NCBI GenBank assembly: GCA_009746045.1
Contig: RPFO01000130.1
Coordinates: 581,808-645,807, forward strand
Length of the DNA stretch: 64,000 bases
Direction: 5' to 3'
Origin: Mesostigma viride
Taxonomy: Eukaryota > Streptophyta > Mesostigmatophyceae > Mesostigmatales > Mesostigmataceae
Shown: in pieces, positions 24,256 through 35,783 of the stretch
How positions within the stretch are numbered: the first letter of the stretch is position 1
Layout of the letters: every line of letters begins with the position of its first letter
Notes under the pieces: generated by a model
Seen by the model: the letters and a program-made list of their open reading frames with translations, nothing else
Databases searched by the model: none
What the model was told of the DNA's origin: nothing
Made by a program: the position numbers and the translations under genes

Positions 24256-27040
24256 CAGATTAATTAATTTATTGATTAATTAGACTCGTGCTCCCGTTGG
24301 GGAGTCACGGAGCATCAACCCCGATGGATGGATGGATGGGTGCAAACAGTCCTACCGGGCTAATCTATCTACATCAGCTACCTACAACATCTATCTAATA
24401 ATAACAGCATCACTAACTACAACATCTATCTAAACAGCAGCACGCTACCCTAGGGGAGCTGTCTGGCGTGCCTCCCGCGGGTTTGCACACGCGGGCGCTT
24501 CCCCACAGGGGGGGGCTCGTTGTCCTCTATGACCTGGGCCCACTTGGCCTTGTCCATCATCTTCTTCCAAATCACGGAGAGGCCTAGGCCCCCCATGTCC
24601 TCTACTAGCTGTTCTTTGAAGGTGCGGGCCTTGCGGCGTCTAACATCACGGGGCCCGGCCCACGTCAGGAGGTGCCGGCCAGGCTGAGCTGGTCGCAGTC
24701 CCGCGGGGGGGCCACGTGAGGTGTCTACCTGGTTGGTGCGAGCTAGGTGCCCTACTAGCTGCAGGCGCCGCTGCTTATGATGGTGCTGGTGATATATGGC
24801 ATGCCCTGGTACAGGTCCTCATTGCGGACATGAGCAGCATATCCTACTCTGAAAATGGATCGCAGCATGTTGGTGACCGCGCCGTCCAGCTTGCGGGCCA
24901 GGTCGGCAGTGAGGGTCCACGTCTCGGCCCCATACGTAAGAACAGGAAGGACGAGGGCCTTAAACAGGCCCCGTATCTCGATCTTGCCCAGGGGCTTGCG
25001 CCACAGGGCCCGGTACTGGCGTAAAGCGTGCCAGGCGAGGGAGATGCGGTGGTCCACATCAGCCTCACAGCTGGGAAGCAGGCTGCCCAGCAGCTTAACG
25101 CGGTCCCGATACAGGACTCGAGAGCCGTCGATCTAGGAGATAGAGGGGTGGCGGTGAGTGGGTGAGCCCAACCGCCAGGGCCTCTGTCTTCTTGCTGACC
25201 TCAAGCCCCACTGCACGGGCCTCGATAGCCAGGCAGTCAAGCCTGATGTCTGCACGTGCCCAGTGTCCTCCAAGAGGGTGGTGTCGTCTGCGTAGATGAT
25301 GTCCGCCAGCCGAATCTCCGTTTCCGCTCCGCCATGCCAGAAGTGGTTAGCAACCTGCACCCCTGGTTCCCTACCCACGATGCGGGCAAATCGCTTGCGC
25401 GCCTGAATCAAAAAATGTTACGTATTCGACCACAACAATGAACAGGTAGGGCGACAGCAAGCAGCCCTGCCACAGGAGGGGTGGCATGCCCGGGCAAAAT
25501 TTCCTGGAACCGCGGTACCAGAGAGGGTTGTCCCAGGGGCTGACGGTGGTGGATTTTCGCAGGGCCCATGGTTAACCGCGGGGTTTGAGGGTAAAAAACT
25601 TGCCGGTGGCGGTTCGTGGGCCCTGGGTGATCAGAACCGTGGTTTACTACATGCCAGTAGAAATCTGCCACGTGTAATATGTTAGACTAGGGCTGTACGT
25701 CACGCCGGGTTGGCTCAGGACCGTGGTAACCTATGGACCAGTAGAAGTATGCCACGTGGATAATGTTGTAGGTACTGTACCTGTGCCTGCCACGTGGCTT
25801 TTCCTGGCCGCCACGTGCGAAGTCACTTGAACCATCAGGCGCATGCCACGTCATCATGTGCATCATGTGTGCGTCAGGTGTGTGCATCATGTGGGTTTGT
25901 TTTGAGGGCTGTTGCCACGTGGCAGAATAATGGAGTACGGAGAGAGAAGAATAGTAGTAGAATGTTCAGTTTAGTGGGTAGTAGGGATAGTTACCGCAAA
26001 TAGGAGTCCGAGGGGGTAACCATGGTACCGGCTCTCGGGCTTGCCGGCGGCAGCCGGCGGGTACCATGGTCCTGGACGCTACCGTGGTACCAGCAGCGTT
26101 GAGTGCCGGTTGCGGTCCACGCGTCATGGTTGGACCGCGGGCCCGGCCGCCTTTTTTGTCCGGCGGTGGTGGTTTTTGTGACCGCGGACCCTTGGCTGGA
26201 TGCCACCCCTCCTCCTGCCACACACCCTTCTGTAAAGGGCATGGTGGCGTGGTCCCGTAAGAAGTGCGCACCGAAGTGGTGGACCCTTCATACAGGTTGC
26301 GGATGACAGCAATAAGGGGGCGGGGGATCCGGAACAGCTCGAGGATGTCCCAAAGCGCAGGCCAGAAAACCGAATCGAAGGCTTTGATGAAGTCCACCAG
26401 CACAAGGTGCAAAGGGGACTCACCAGGCTGAAGGCGTTGCAGTTCCTCCACCAGTCGACGTCGGCGAGTAGCGAAGAGCGCCTGTACTGTGTTGCGACCT
26501 GAACGGAAGCCGTGCTGAGTCTCGCTGAGGTGACCGTCCAGGGCCGTGCGCAGGCAGTTCAGCATGAGCAGCATAAGAAGCTTGAGGGGGGCACTTTGAA
26601 TGCACACCCCTCTGTAGTTACCGGGGTCGGCTGGCGACCCCTTGTTCTTGTACAGCATTGTGCGAAAACTGTGTTAATTGCCAGGCCGCTGGAGGCGGTT
26701 GCGACGACAGCAGAAGGCGGTTGCAGATGTCCCGGAAGAGCAGCATAACACCTGTGTCCTCGAATTCGGCTGCAAGTTTCACAACTGCGGCGGGAATCTC
26801 GCCGGAGCCGGTGGCTGCGTCATAACGCAGGCGCTGGACCGCCTCCGTGACCTCGCGAGAGGTGAAAGGAGGCATGTCGGACGGGTCGCCAAGTGGGCCG
26901 ATCAGCGGGGGGACTAGGTAGCTAGTCCGCCGCTGACCTAGGCGGGGCCGGGGGCCTAGCGGGGCCGGCCAGGGCGGCCGGGCGGGCGGCGCGGCTGGGA
27001 GCAGGGGCGGGGGCGGCGCAGCTGTCCCCACCACCTCGGC
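24256..27040 (-). mobile_element. Second non-LTR retrotransposon (LINE), degraded and interrupted
   Basis: Minus-strand blocks in order: PFTSREVTEAVQRLRYDAAT (near 26880), KNKGSPADPGNYRGVCIQ (26650), LSETQHGFRSGRNTVQALF (26520), LVDFIKAFDSVFWPALWDIL (26400), QKGV (26230), then after an inserted element QGCLLSPYLFIVV (25460), IIYADDTTLLED (25300), LTYGAETWTL (24910) and a C-terminal VIWKKMMDKAKW (24580). The YADD catalytic box is present. Frameshifts separate several blocks (e.g. at 26660 and around 25100), so it is inactive. The tail at 24256-24282 is A+T rich (TTAATTAATTTATTGATTAA). It is a relative of, but distinct from, the family at 23083-24070. The 5' end is not defined. Confidence 0.85.
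25474..26213. mobile_element. hAT-like non-autonomous DNA transposon nested in a LINE
   Basis: A 740-bp segment interrupts the reverse transcriptase between QKGV and QGCLLSP. It has perfect 14-bp terminal inverted repeats, AGGAGGGGTGGCAT at 25474-25487 and ATGCCACCCCTCCT at 26200-26213. It is flanked by identical 8-bp copies CCTGCCAC at 25466-25473 and 26214-26221. Removing the element and one copy leaves the flanking reverse transcriptase blocks in the same frame. Eight-bp duplications and short inverted repeats are typical of the hAT superfamily. No transposase is encoded; the interior has repeated GTGCATCATGTG-like and CCGCGG/GGTACC-rich stretches. Confidence 0.88.
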
Positions 27041-28123
27041 CGTGGCGCCGCGGCCCAGGTACGAAGCCGCTTGGCTGGGGCGCCAGGGACGTCGTGGCGG
27101 TGGGGCCGGCCGAGGCCGTCCGGGTGCCCGAGGCGCTTGTACCAGAATCTACAGATGTTGCTTGATTGTTCTAGAAATAAGTTGCATGCCCAAATATAAT
27201 TTCTGGCCTGCGCTGGTTGGACATCTCCTTGATAATCTCTCAGACAACTACCCTAGTCCTTCCACGGCGTTGGATCGCCATGCGTCCAGGCATAGTTGTC
27301 TCACTTCTAATATAATTTCCCCAAGCGCACGCAGGCGGCATACCCAACCCTGAAGATGTACCTGAAGACATGTTGGGGCAAGCCACGATACTCATTTGAC
27401 TCTCATGTCGCAAGGTACTTGGGAAAGCATGCACTCGAAGCATGCGCAGTGACTCGTTCTTTCTATCATTGAACTAGATCCTGATGAAATCTTCGCTTTA
27501 CTTTCCAAGCGCATTCTGCCGATGAATTCATGACAGTACTGGATTATCAACACAATGTGCACTATGTCACATCAAGGGCCGCCATTGCACGGGTGAATAT
27601 GGGCGGCCCTTTAACACAGCCAGCTATTACCTGCCACACGCCGGCGCTTTTGCCGCTAGCGCGGATTTTTAACTGTGCCGAAACCTCGTGAGCTCCCAAG
27701 GCAATATATGGTTTAAAAAAGGGGTGGGCAATATGACTTGAAGGGTCGATGTATGCGTGGTGGGTGCGCTGCTGTCATAGCCAAGGTGCTCCCCACGGCC
27801 CACGCCACCAACATGACGCAAGCCAGCAGTCAGGATGTCAATTACATAAGGGGAGCTTGTTAGCTACTTGAACCACAAGGACAGGGCCGCGGCTCCCTAG
27901 CCTGACTACTATGCCATCGACTGCAATTCCGCTTGGTACTTCCCTCTCTGGTTCCCGAGCTGTAGGAGTGTCTATGGCATTGTGTTGTTAATGGGACAAC
28001 CAGCACAGGCCTGACATCAGACTGCATCAAGCCGGCAACATCTAAAGTTTTTCCTGTCGATCACTGGTTCTGTATGGCCCAGGATGGCAAGTGATGCCAC
28101 TAAGATCATTCAGTGTACATTTG
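27041..28123. other. Intergenic, nothing recognised
   Basis: No coding, RNA or repeat feature could be supported. The right end lies downstream of the Rtf2-family stop codon at 28124 and should include its 3' UTR. Confidence 0.4.
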
Positions 28124-31100
28124 TCAGTTTGAAGAGTATGTATTGGGATCCACAGGCGGCGCAAGCATCTTCCCGGGGTTCTCTTTGTCAGTAGCTTTCC
28201 TTTTCTGTGTTACAGCACATTCCCAACGACAACCATTAGAAGGCCAAAGAAATAGAAGGCAGCAGGTGAGCCATGATGGACACAGCCCCAGGGGCGCATT
28301 CTATGGTGATTAAAACTGTCAATATCTTTTGTAGTTGTCTTGAGTTTAATCATTGGAAGGCCAACACATTTGAACACATAATATTACTACGTACAGAGGA
28401 ACTGACGAGAGAAACTTGCTATTGAATATTGGGCTTGTCTTCGTGCATCCTGCCTAGAAGGAACATGAAATCAATACAGGTGTTGTTACCAGGACTTCAC
28501 AACATGTAATGCGTGGCATTACACAAACAGTTTGGTAAGACAGTCACAAGGCTACAACAAGTGCCAAACTGCGAGCAGCCTGCTTCAAACCATGCAAAGT
28601 CTCGGACCTTCAAGCCTCAGGAGTTTGCCACTGGCTAGGATGACACTCAATCTCCTGTCCATCAGTCCATCCCTAACACCAAATTCCAAATCACTTCAGT
28701 GTCATTCTTTTTCCACCAGTGCAGTTCTGTCGCCCTGAATGCCAGCTGGCAATTACATTGCTACCACGCAGAGAGAAGGCACAGTTATATGCGGGAGCCG
28801 GCGTGAGCAACCTCCCAAGTCTATTTCACGATGGCCCAATGCTTGAGCTTCCGATGGTCTAGGCCATCGCTAGCCCATGCAAGCGAGGTAACTTGGCCCA
28901 TCACTACATGATAGGTGCATATCACTTAACAGTGTATCGAACGGAACAGCTTCAGCCTGCGATCACTGTCACGACGCATGCATGGGCCACAAGGGCACAA
29001 CGGCCATGCATGGGCACTTGGACACCCCCTATACAGTAAAGTACTTCCAAGTACAACAGTTAAGATTGATGACATGACTGCATTCGAGACTAAAGGCGTA
29101 AAGGCGTACACCTAACAAACAGCACACGTTCCCAGTTCGATCAGCGATATCTGTATTACGTTCTCACCTTATTCCTCCGCAGCGCTGCCTTGCGGTCTCC
29201 CAACAGCGCGCGCAGCTGGTCCACCTGCCCAGCATGCGCGCCAAGGCAGATATGGCGCATGCATGTCAACACGGACGCACGGGTGGAAATGCATGCGTGC
29301 CAACTCATGCATGTGGAGACCCATCGTGTCCCCAGGCCCTCAGTCTGTAGGCAACCCAGCCAATATCAGCCCCCGGTCACCGTTGCCATGCATGCACAAC
29401 GTGGGACCTCAGCCTTGCATGCACTCATACATCAAGGGTACGTGCATGCACTCATACATCGAGGGCGTGCGCATGCACTCATACATCGCGCGTGTGTGCG
29501 TGAAGCAGTGCAGCTGATGTACTGCATGATCTGATCACGATCGATCTACCAATTGGTATGAATGGAATTGATTGGCTACATCGAATGCGAATAATGGATT
29601 GGTGATGGTCCATGCTTGTCCGCCGCAAACGCCAAAACACGGGGGATCAAGACACATGCAGCTTTTACAAAGGAAAACCCAAGTAGATAACCCATACAGG
29701 TAACCCATATAGATAACCCATACTATAGATAACCTAGATAGATAACCCATACTATAGATAACCCATACATGATACATAACCCATGTAGATAACCCATACA
29801 GACAACCCATGTAGATAACCCATAATGATAACCCATATAGATAAACTAGATAGATAAACCATATAGATAACCCATATCCTACCCTATAAACCGAGCTTCT
29901 CAACGGTCATGGAAAATAATTACGTCGAAAAATTTCGTCGAAAAATTCGCCATTCGCACCTACTTAGTTCTCAGAGTTGGGATATGCAAAAGGTATTGTG
30001 ACGGGATCCAACTACAGCTGGGTCTATTTGACGGGAGCAACTTGACGTGTTTTACCTGACATGATCACGAGGATCGTGAGAGAGATTTGCTGAACTCCAC
30101 CGCTGGACAGGATTGACGGGATCGACGGGATTGACGGGATTGACAGGATTCAGTGATTGGCGACTGCTAGACGGAATACTGTTGACGGGATAAACTTGAC
30201 GGGATTCTACTCCACGGGATTCTTTTTCACGGGATTCTACTCGACGGGATCCGCATAGGGGGACTGGAAAGGTTGTAGAGGGCGGAAATGCGACCGGCGA
30301 CGTTTAGGTTGAGTTGAGTGGAGTTTCCCGCGCCGGTTGTCCGACAGGGTTATTAATAGTGGATCCAAAGACCGGCGACGTGGGAATGCGACCTCTTGAT
30401 AGCGCGTGGAAGTCATCTATGGCAGATCAAAGGGTTAAGGGTGGGAATAGCCTGGGCCAGTGGGGGTCGAATTTAGATAGGACCGACGTCTCACGTCTTG
30501 CAAAAAAGCGACCTTTTAATTAGGGGCGGAGCCCTACGGGATACACTTGTCATCTATAGATAACCCATAAAATAACCAACCCATAGTAGTATATAGATAA
30601 CCCATACAGAAAACCCATATAGATAACCCATAAAGATAACCCATAAAGATAACCCATATAGTGATAAATTAATAAACACGTAGACTGTATAGATAACCCA
30701 TATAGATATCCCATAAAGATAACTCATACAGAGAACACACCAAAGGGAAGCCAGCTACCATGTGACCCATATATATCCACAAAGAAAACTAATTTCTTCA
30801 CTTAATCTTATAGGGTATAACGCGAGCCAGATTGGCACTCTTAGCACTAATTGGAAATCTGGTCGAGGAACCAGCCAAGGCATTCAAGGCCTTCCGAGTT
30901 CCAAGTTGCCCACTGACGCCATCTCTGGCAGCCACTCGCCTGCTCGCTGGTGCCGTTGATGGGGATCACATCCGACGGTGCTGCTGTGCTGGCATACCGG
31001 GTGCCGCACGTCATGCACGCCCCATCGGTGACCGCCCGCAGCGCCCGGTCACTGAACAAGTGGCCGCAGGACGCGAGGGCAGAGAAGCTGCGCCGTTCGC

Positions 31101-33375
31101 AATGTGGCCGCAGGCAACCATGGAGCGATAGAAACAACGCCAGTGAGCAGTGCCATTAATGAGTTTCGGACAAGGAGAGCTATACATGACCCTCCTACCT
31201 TGTGTTTGCCTTTCAAAGGCACTCCCGGTTCGAGTAGTATGCGCCCTCATCTCACGCCACAAAGTGCGTTCACTCACGCTACAAAGAGCATTTCAACTGT
31301 CCCCCCCATGCGTGCACAAGGGCACCGTGCATCTTCCCCAGCGCACTTCTGCTGAGAAGCATGGGCGACAGACCAAACGCAAATGCGTGCTAGGATCATG
31401 TATTGCAGACTTGGGCTAGCCACAGTCGCGATGCACCCAATGCAAACGAGCGCTACAAAGCACGAGACCAGCAGGGAAGTTCCAACGCGTCGCCAGGGGT
31501 ATGCCATATGTACATGGACTAAGGCTGAGCACTCGAGCGTGCACGAGACGAGACAGGTCCCGTCACGACATGTCGGTCTCGTCACGACATGTGCTTAGAC
31601 AACTGTCACGACATGTGCTTTGACAACTGTCACGACATGTGCTTTGACAACTGTCATGACATGTGCTTTGACAACTGTCACGACATGTGCTTTGACAACT
31701 GTCACGACATGTGCTTTGACAATTGTCACGACATGGGCTTTGACATGTGTCAAAGCAAATTAGGCGCGGTCAAGCCCAGCAATGGGTCAGGCCCAGGGTG
31801 CACCAAGCCATCCAATTAATCACCCAATAGAGACACTCACCCATAGGCCCCCCCCGCCACCACCCCGGACACTGGGCAGATGATCTGCTGGCCGACAGCT
31901 GGCGTCGCCCCCTTCGTGCCAGCAGGCCCTTTGCTGCCCCTCGAACCCGACACACTGCTGGCCTCCGCACAGCTGGTCCCCCTGCCAGTCGCAAGCACGG
32001 CCGTGTCCGCAGCATCGACACCTGAGGACCCTGAAGAGGCGACACTAGTGGAGCCTTGGTTTGTCGCCAGTCGCGTGTCCTGGCTCGTGGCCGGTGGCAT
32101 ATCCTTGCCGTCGCGGGACCCGCTGGCTGCTGCCACGTCCTGGAACGTGGGCCGCACCACAAACACGTCCTGTGGCACCGCTCGGTGGCACACGGCGTGT
32201 GAAGACCAAACCCAAGTTCCTCACAGCAAATGAGCACGTGGCGGCATGCTCGGCAGGCTCGGCCGCAAGTTTCATAAACATAAGCATCAAAATGGTGCCA
32301 AGAGCAAGAAACTAGCTGGTAAGCCAAACCATGGAAGTACCGGAACCCCACTCATTGAATCCGGTCAAGATAAGCCCCAGCACACCCTGGCCACCCTGAC
32401 AGCATCACTACGAGCTGTAATTTCTGGTTGAAATGACAAGGCCCATCGTTTGCAGTTCGCTTGAGGGGGCCGGTCTGAAGCATGCCGTGGAAAGAAATTA
32501 TGGTGCGGGCAAAACAGACGGTGCCTCGATACACACATTAAAGGCGAACTGGGTCACATGACAAACCATCCTCAGAGATGCTACGTGCCACCTGCCCTTC
32601 ACAGCCGCCAGCACGCGCAGGCCACCAGCCACCAAGGTAACCCCACGGTTTACCTTCCAGGTAACTCCACGGTTTACCTTTAGGGAGTGGATGTGGCTGA
32701 ACTCGCCCGACTGCCTCCAGTTCTGGCATTTCCACTGCACAAGACAAATCAAAGTCAAGGGAAGGATGAAGCAGAAGAAAATGCAACAGAGTCCCAAGAA
32801 ATGAGTACAATGAGGCTCCCTCACGTTGAAATGATTTTTCTTGCCTCCCACCACGCCCTTTACCCCCTGCTGATCTGTCCAGCCTGCCAACATGAAACCA
32901 CCACAGGCAGGCCTTCACACGACCAACTGATTTTATGAATTAATACAATCCTCCACATAAGTGGCCAATATCTGGGTAACAGTCATAACACAGGTGGCAT
33001 GAACAGATGATGGCGCTCCCTGGCCAGCAGCTCATTTACCCTGGCCAGCGAAACAGGGCGCCGTTGTTCCACGCAAGCCCTCAAGGCACCGCTGTGAGCA
33101 GATGAGTTGCATTGGTAACAGCAACCAACAAAGCTATACACCACCCTCCCGTGCATCCACCCGGGTGGTGTCGTCCAGCTGTGCGCGCGCGTGGCATTAG
33201 TAGATGCGATGTATTAAGATAAACAGATTGTTATACCGCACTAGAATATCTTATAAGCACCCACCCGGGTGGCATCGTCCAGCTGTGCGCGCGCCAGCTC
33301 ATCGCGGTCCAGCAACGCCTCCAAAATTGCCTCGCGGTTGTAGCTGTGGCGCGCGCAACCCCACACGGGCGGCAG

Positions 33376-33435
<60 letters not shown>

Positions 33436-35783
33436 CGCGGTTGTAGCTGTCGCATATGCATCCACACATGGGCAACTGGCACAATCACACCGGCATGCCT
33501 CGCGGCTGTGGCTAACTAACCTGAGCCTATGCAACGACAGCAATAGCACATGGCAAGGAGCGGCGATGTTTGCATATTTGCAACTTTAGAGAAGAAAGGT
33601 CACGGATTATAGGACATTATGTTTCGCAGAGACCTGTACATACAGTGACCAAGCACCAAGACGTAGACCAGGAATGTAAATTGCCATGGGTGGGCTGCAT
33701 TAACCAGTTAACCAAGAAAGCCATGAAGACCGCCGCTGTCTTATACTTGAGCTAACTCAAGCAACAGCATATCCCCACATGGCGTGCTGTGATGCAGTCA
33801 CTGCAGTGGCATGCACAGCAAAGGGGGTGATGCGACAGTTGCTTCGAACATGCACAGCCAAAAGGCTGGCGAACGACACGGGCATCCAAAGCATGACAAG
33901 GACACCGGGCAGACCTTGATCCGGGAGTCCTAGTCAGGCGCACTATTCCTGCCAATGCCTGTGGATCGGGCAGCTCTGCTCCTAATCTTTGGCTTCTGCA
34001 CATGCAATTGTAAAGTTTACCCGCAGTTTGCATTTGTGGAAGTATCTGAAAGTATCTTAAAAAGGTGAGGTCATCGTCATGCCACACGCCCACGATCACG
34101 TCACCATGAGACAGGCACACCATTCAGGCAGGCATGCGCCTACTCACAGCCTCCCCAGGTAGCACGCCATGATAGGGTCCCTGCACAGGGAGGGGGCGGG
34201 CGGAGACATGGCGCACAAGCAGACAGGTTCCTGTCAATGCACCAGAAAAAAAGGAGGCAGGCAATAAAACTGATTGCTGGTCACGGTACCCTTGGTCACT
34301 GTACTCTTGGTCACTGTATGCTGTCACCAGCTACCCACACGTTGGTCCCCACGCGATGCGGTCTATGTGCTATTAATTAATGAATCCTCCCTTGCGTGAC
34401 ATGCTCCTCACCGCATGCACTGCTGGCTCATTCCTGACCTGTATATTCCTGATGCACGAGCTGAGCTTCCGAAAGTCGAGAGCCCCAACAATTCCATGGC
34501 AAAAGAGTGCCGGCTCCACGCATGTGCACGACGGCCGTTCTCCCCACCCTCCCCCCGCACCTACCAGCTGCTAGCGAGTGGGATAAAAAAAGAGCCTCCA
34601 GCTAAAACAAGCAAGCTCTTGCGGGAGGTGGGTACCTGAGCGGCTCGCCCGAGATGCTGCAGCTTTCCCAGCGCGCGTGGGATGCCAGCTGGCGCGCCAG
34701 CTTGTCCCGCCCCTGCTCCACCGGAGCAAAGTCATCCGCCACCTGCTCGCGCGCGCGCAGCCAGGTCAATGGGGGCGCCTTTTTCAAGGCTACTGCTATT
34801 GAATGACCAACGAGGCATAAGCTTCCGATCTCCAGCAGAGATGAGGCTTTCAGGGGACAAGTTGGGTGCAAGGCCTGCCTGTGACCAGACATAGGTTGGC
34901 CAGGGAGCCCATGGAGGATCGCTGACAGTATCAGGGAATGCCGTGTAGCCCGCAGGATGATGTCACATGCGCGCGGGGGGGGGGAGGGGAGGCGGGCGCG
35001 CACACCCCAAAGTCTCCTACTAGTACGCAAACAACGCGTGAATGAGGCGTGCACACCTAATGGTTTCATCCGTAAACAATCCGAGGATGCAGGCGTGAAG
35101 CGGAAACTAACATGCCCCTGGAAGAAGCCGAGCACGCTACCCAGTCAGTCTCCATCTCCCTTGTCTAACTTACCCCACCTTGGTAGGGTAAAGTGGGTAT
35201 CGGGTATGTGGGAAGGGGTGCGCCGATGCACGGACGGCCCGTGACATATACAGCCGCCCACGTATACGCCCCCCAACATAAACACACACACAAATGGAGA
35301 GGGAGGGAGGGAGGGAGGGAGGGAGGGAGGGAGGGAGGGAGGGAGGGGAGGGAGGGAGGGAGGGGGGGGAGGGAGGGAGGGAGGGAGGGAGGGAGGGAGG
35401 GAGGGGGAGGGAGGAGGGAGGGAGGGAGGGAGGGGGAGGGAGGGAGGAGGGAGGGAGGGAGGGAGGGAGGGAGGAGGGAGGGAGGGAGGGAGGGAGGGAG
35501 GGAGGGAGGGAGGGAGGGAGGGAGGGAGGGAGGGAGGGAGGGAAGGAGGGGCGGCACAGCCAGCGAGAGAGATTTGGGAAGGAAAGCAACGGGGGAATAA
35601 ATGGCCGTGCCGCGAAAAGCAAAAAGCAAAGTAAACGAGGACTAAGCCTCTCATAAAATTAGCCATGTCCATTACCTGTCCGCCCCGTGTCGACCGCATT
35701 CCACTGTTGGCATTGGCAAGTCGCCAAGACGTCCCGCGCAGTATGTCCGTCCTGGACATGATGGTCCCACCGTCAAGCCCCAT
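28124..35783 (-). CDS. RTF2: Rtf2-family C2HC2 zinc-finger protein (replication termination factor 2)
   Basis: Nine minus-strand exons with consistent phase encode 332 residues: 35783-35676, 34742-34636, 34180-34148, 33343-33265, 32734-32678, 32169-31841, 31087-30940, 29224-29168, 28204-28124. The start MGLDGGTIMSR is the family's conserved N-terminus. The first zinc-finger half reads WESCSISGEPL, R|DPIMACYLGRL|YN; then EAILEALL, FSHIHSLK|DV, and the second half IICPVSG, CGHLFSDRAL, CMTCG and VIPING, ending in a basic tail (RRNK|KRKATDKENPGK). Rtf2 proteins act at stalled replication forks and associate with splicing factors (family knowledge). Exon 6 carries a Ser/Gly/Thr-rich insert (about residues 140-225). 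Intron 7 uses a GC donor (CAG|GCGAGT at 30939). The start of exon 5 could instead be 32722. Confidence 0.9.
29680..30740. repeat. Interspersed short tandem repeats in Rtf2 intron 7
   Basis: Two blocks of a degenerate 10-14 bp unit (AGATAACCCATA and variants) at about 29685-29885 and 30552-30730 flank a block rich in TTGACGGGAT-type 9-10 bp units (about 30005-30260). All lie within the intron between exons 31087-30940 and 29224-29168. Confidence 0.85.
31568..31757. repeat. 24-bp tandem repeat, about seven units
   Basis: GTCACGACATGTGCTTTGAC plus four bases (AACT) is repeated with few changes in the Rtf2 intron between exons 32169-31841 and 31087-30940. A plus-strand frame reading CHDMCFDN per unit is a by-product: the unit length is a multiple of three and there is no gene context. 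Confidence 0.92.
32650..32678 (-). repeat. Duplicated donor junction after Rtf2 exon 5
   Basis: On the minus strand the exon end CTAAAG|GTAAACCGTGG is followed 24 bp later by TGGAAG|GTAAACCGTGG, with GTTACCT shared after each. The second is a potential alternative donor inside the intron. Confidence 0.75.
33153..33194 (-). repeat. Copy of the Rtf2 exon 4 end and its donor
   Basis: The plus-strand sequence CACCCGGGTGGTGTCGTCCA (33159) repeats CACCCGGGTGGCATCGTCCA (33263), continuing through GCTGTGCGCGCGC. Read on the minus strand this is the last part of exon 4 (about 30 nt) plus the donor, relocated about 100 bp into the following intron. Confidence 0.85.
33378..33514 (-). repeat. (CA)n microsatellite between copies of the Rtf2 exon 4 start
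   Basis: A (CA)n tract of about 56 bp (33378-33433) is directly followed by CCTCGCGGTTGTAGCTGT (33433-33450), an exact copy of the acceptor and first bases of exon 4 (33330-33347). A second, mutated copy CCTCGCGGCTGTGGCT lies at 33498-33513. On the minus strand each reads AG|CTACAACCGCGAGG or close to it, so the real acceptor is preceded by two decoys, and the dinucleotide run starts exactly where the first exon copy stops. Confidence 0.85.
35297..35543. repeat. (GGGA)n microsatellite
   Basis: About 60 tetranucleotide units with occasional interruptions, in the first intron of the Rtf2 gene. The Leu-Pro-Pro-Ser and Gly-Arg-Glu-Gly frames across it are artefacts. Confidence 0.97.

Noticed and set aside
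31589-31819. Cys-rich repeat protein (CHDMCFDN)
   Set aside because: A 24-bp satellite in the Rtf2 intron; opposite strand to the gene and no metal-binding family match that I know.
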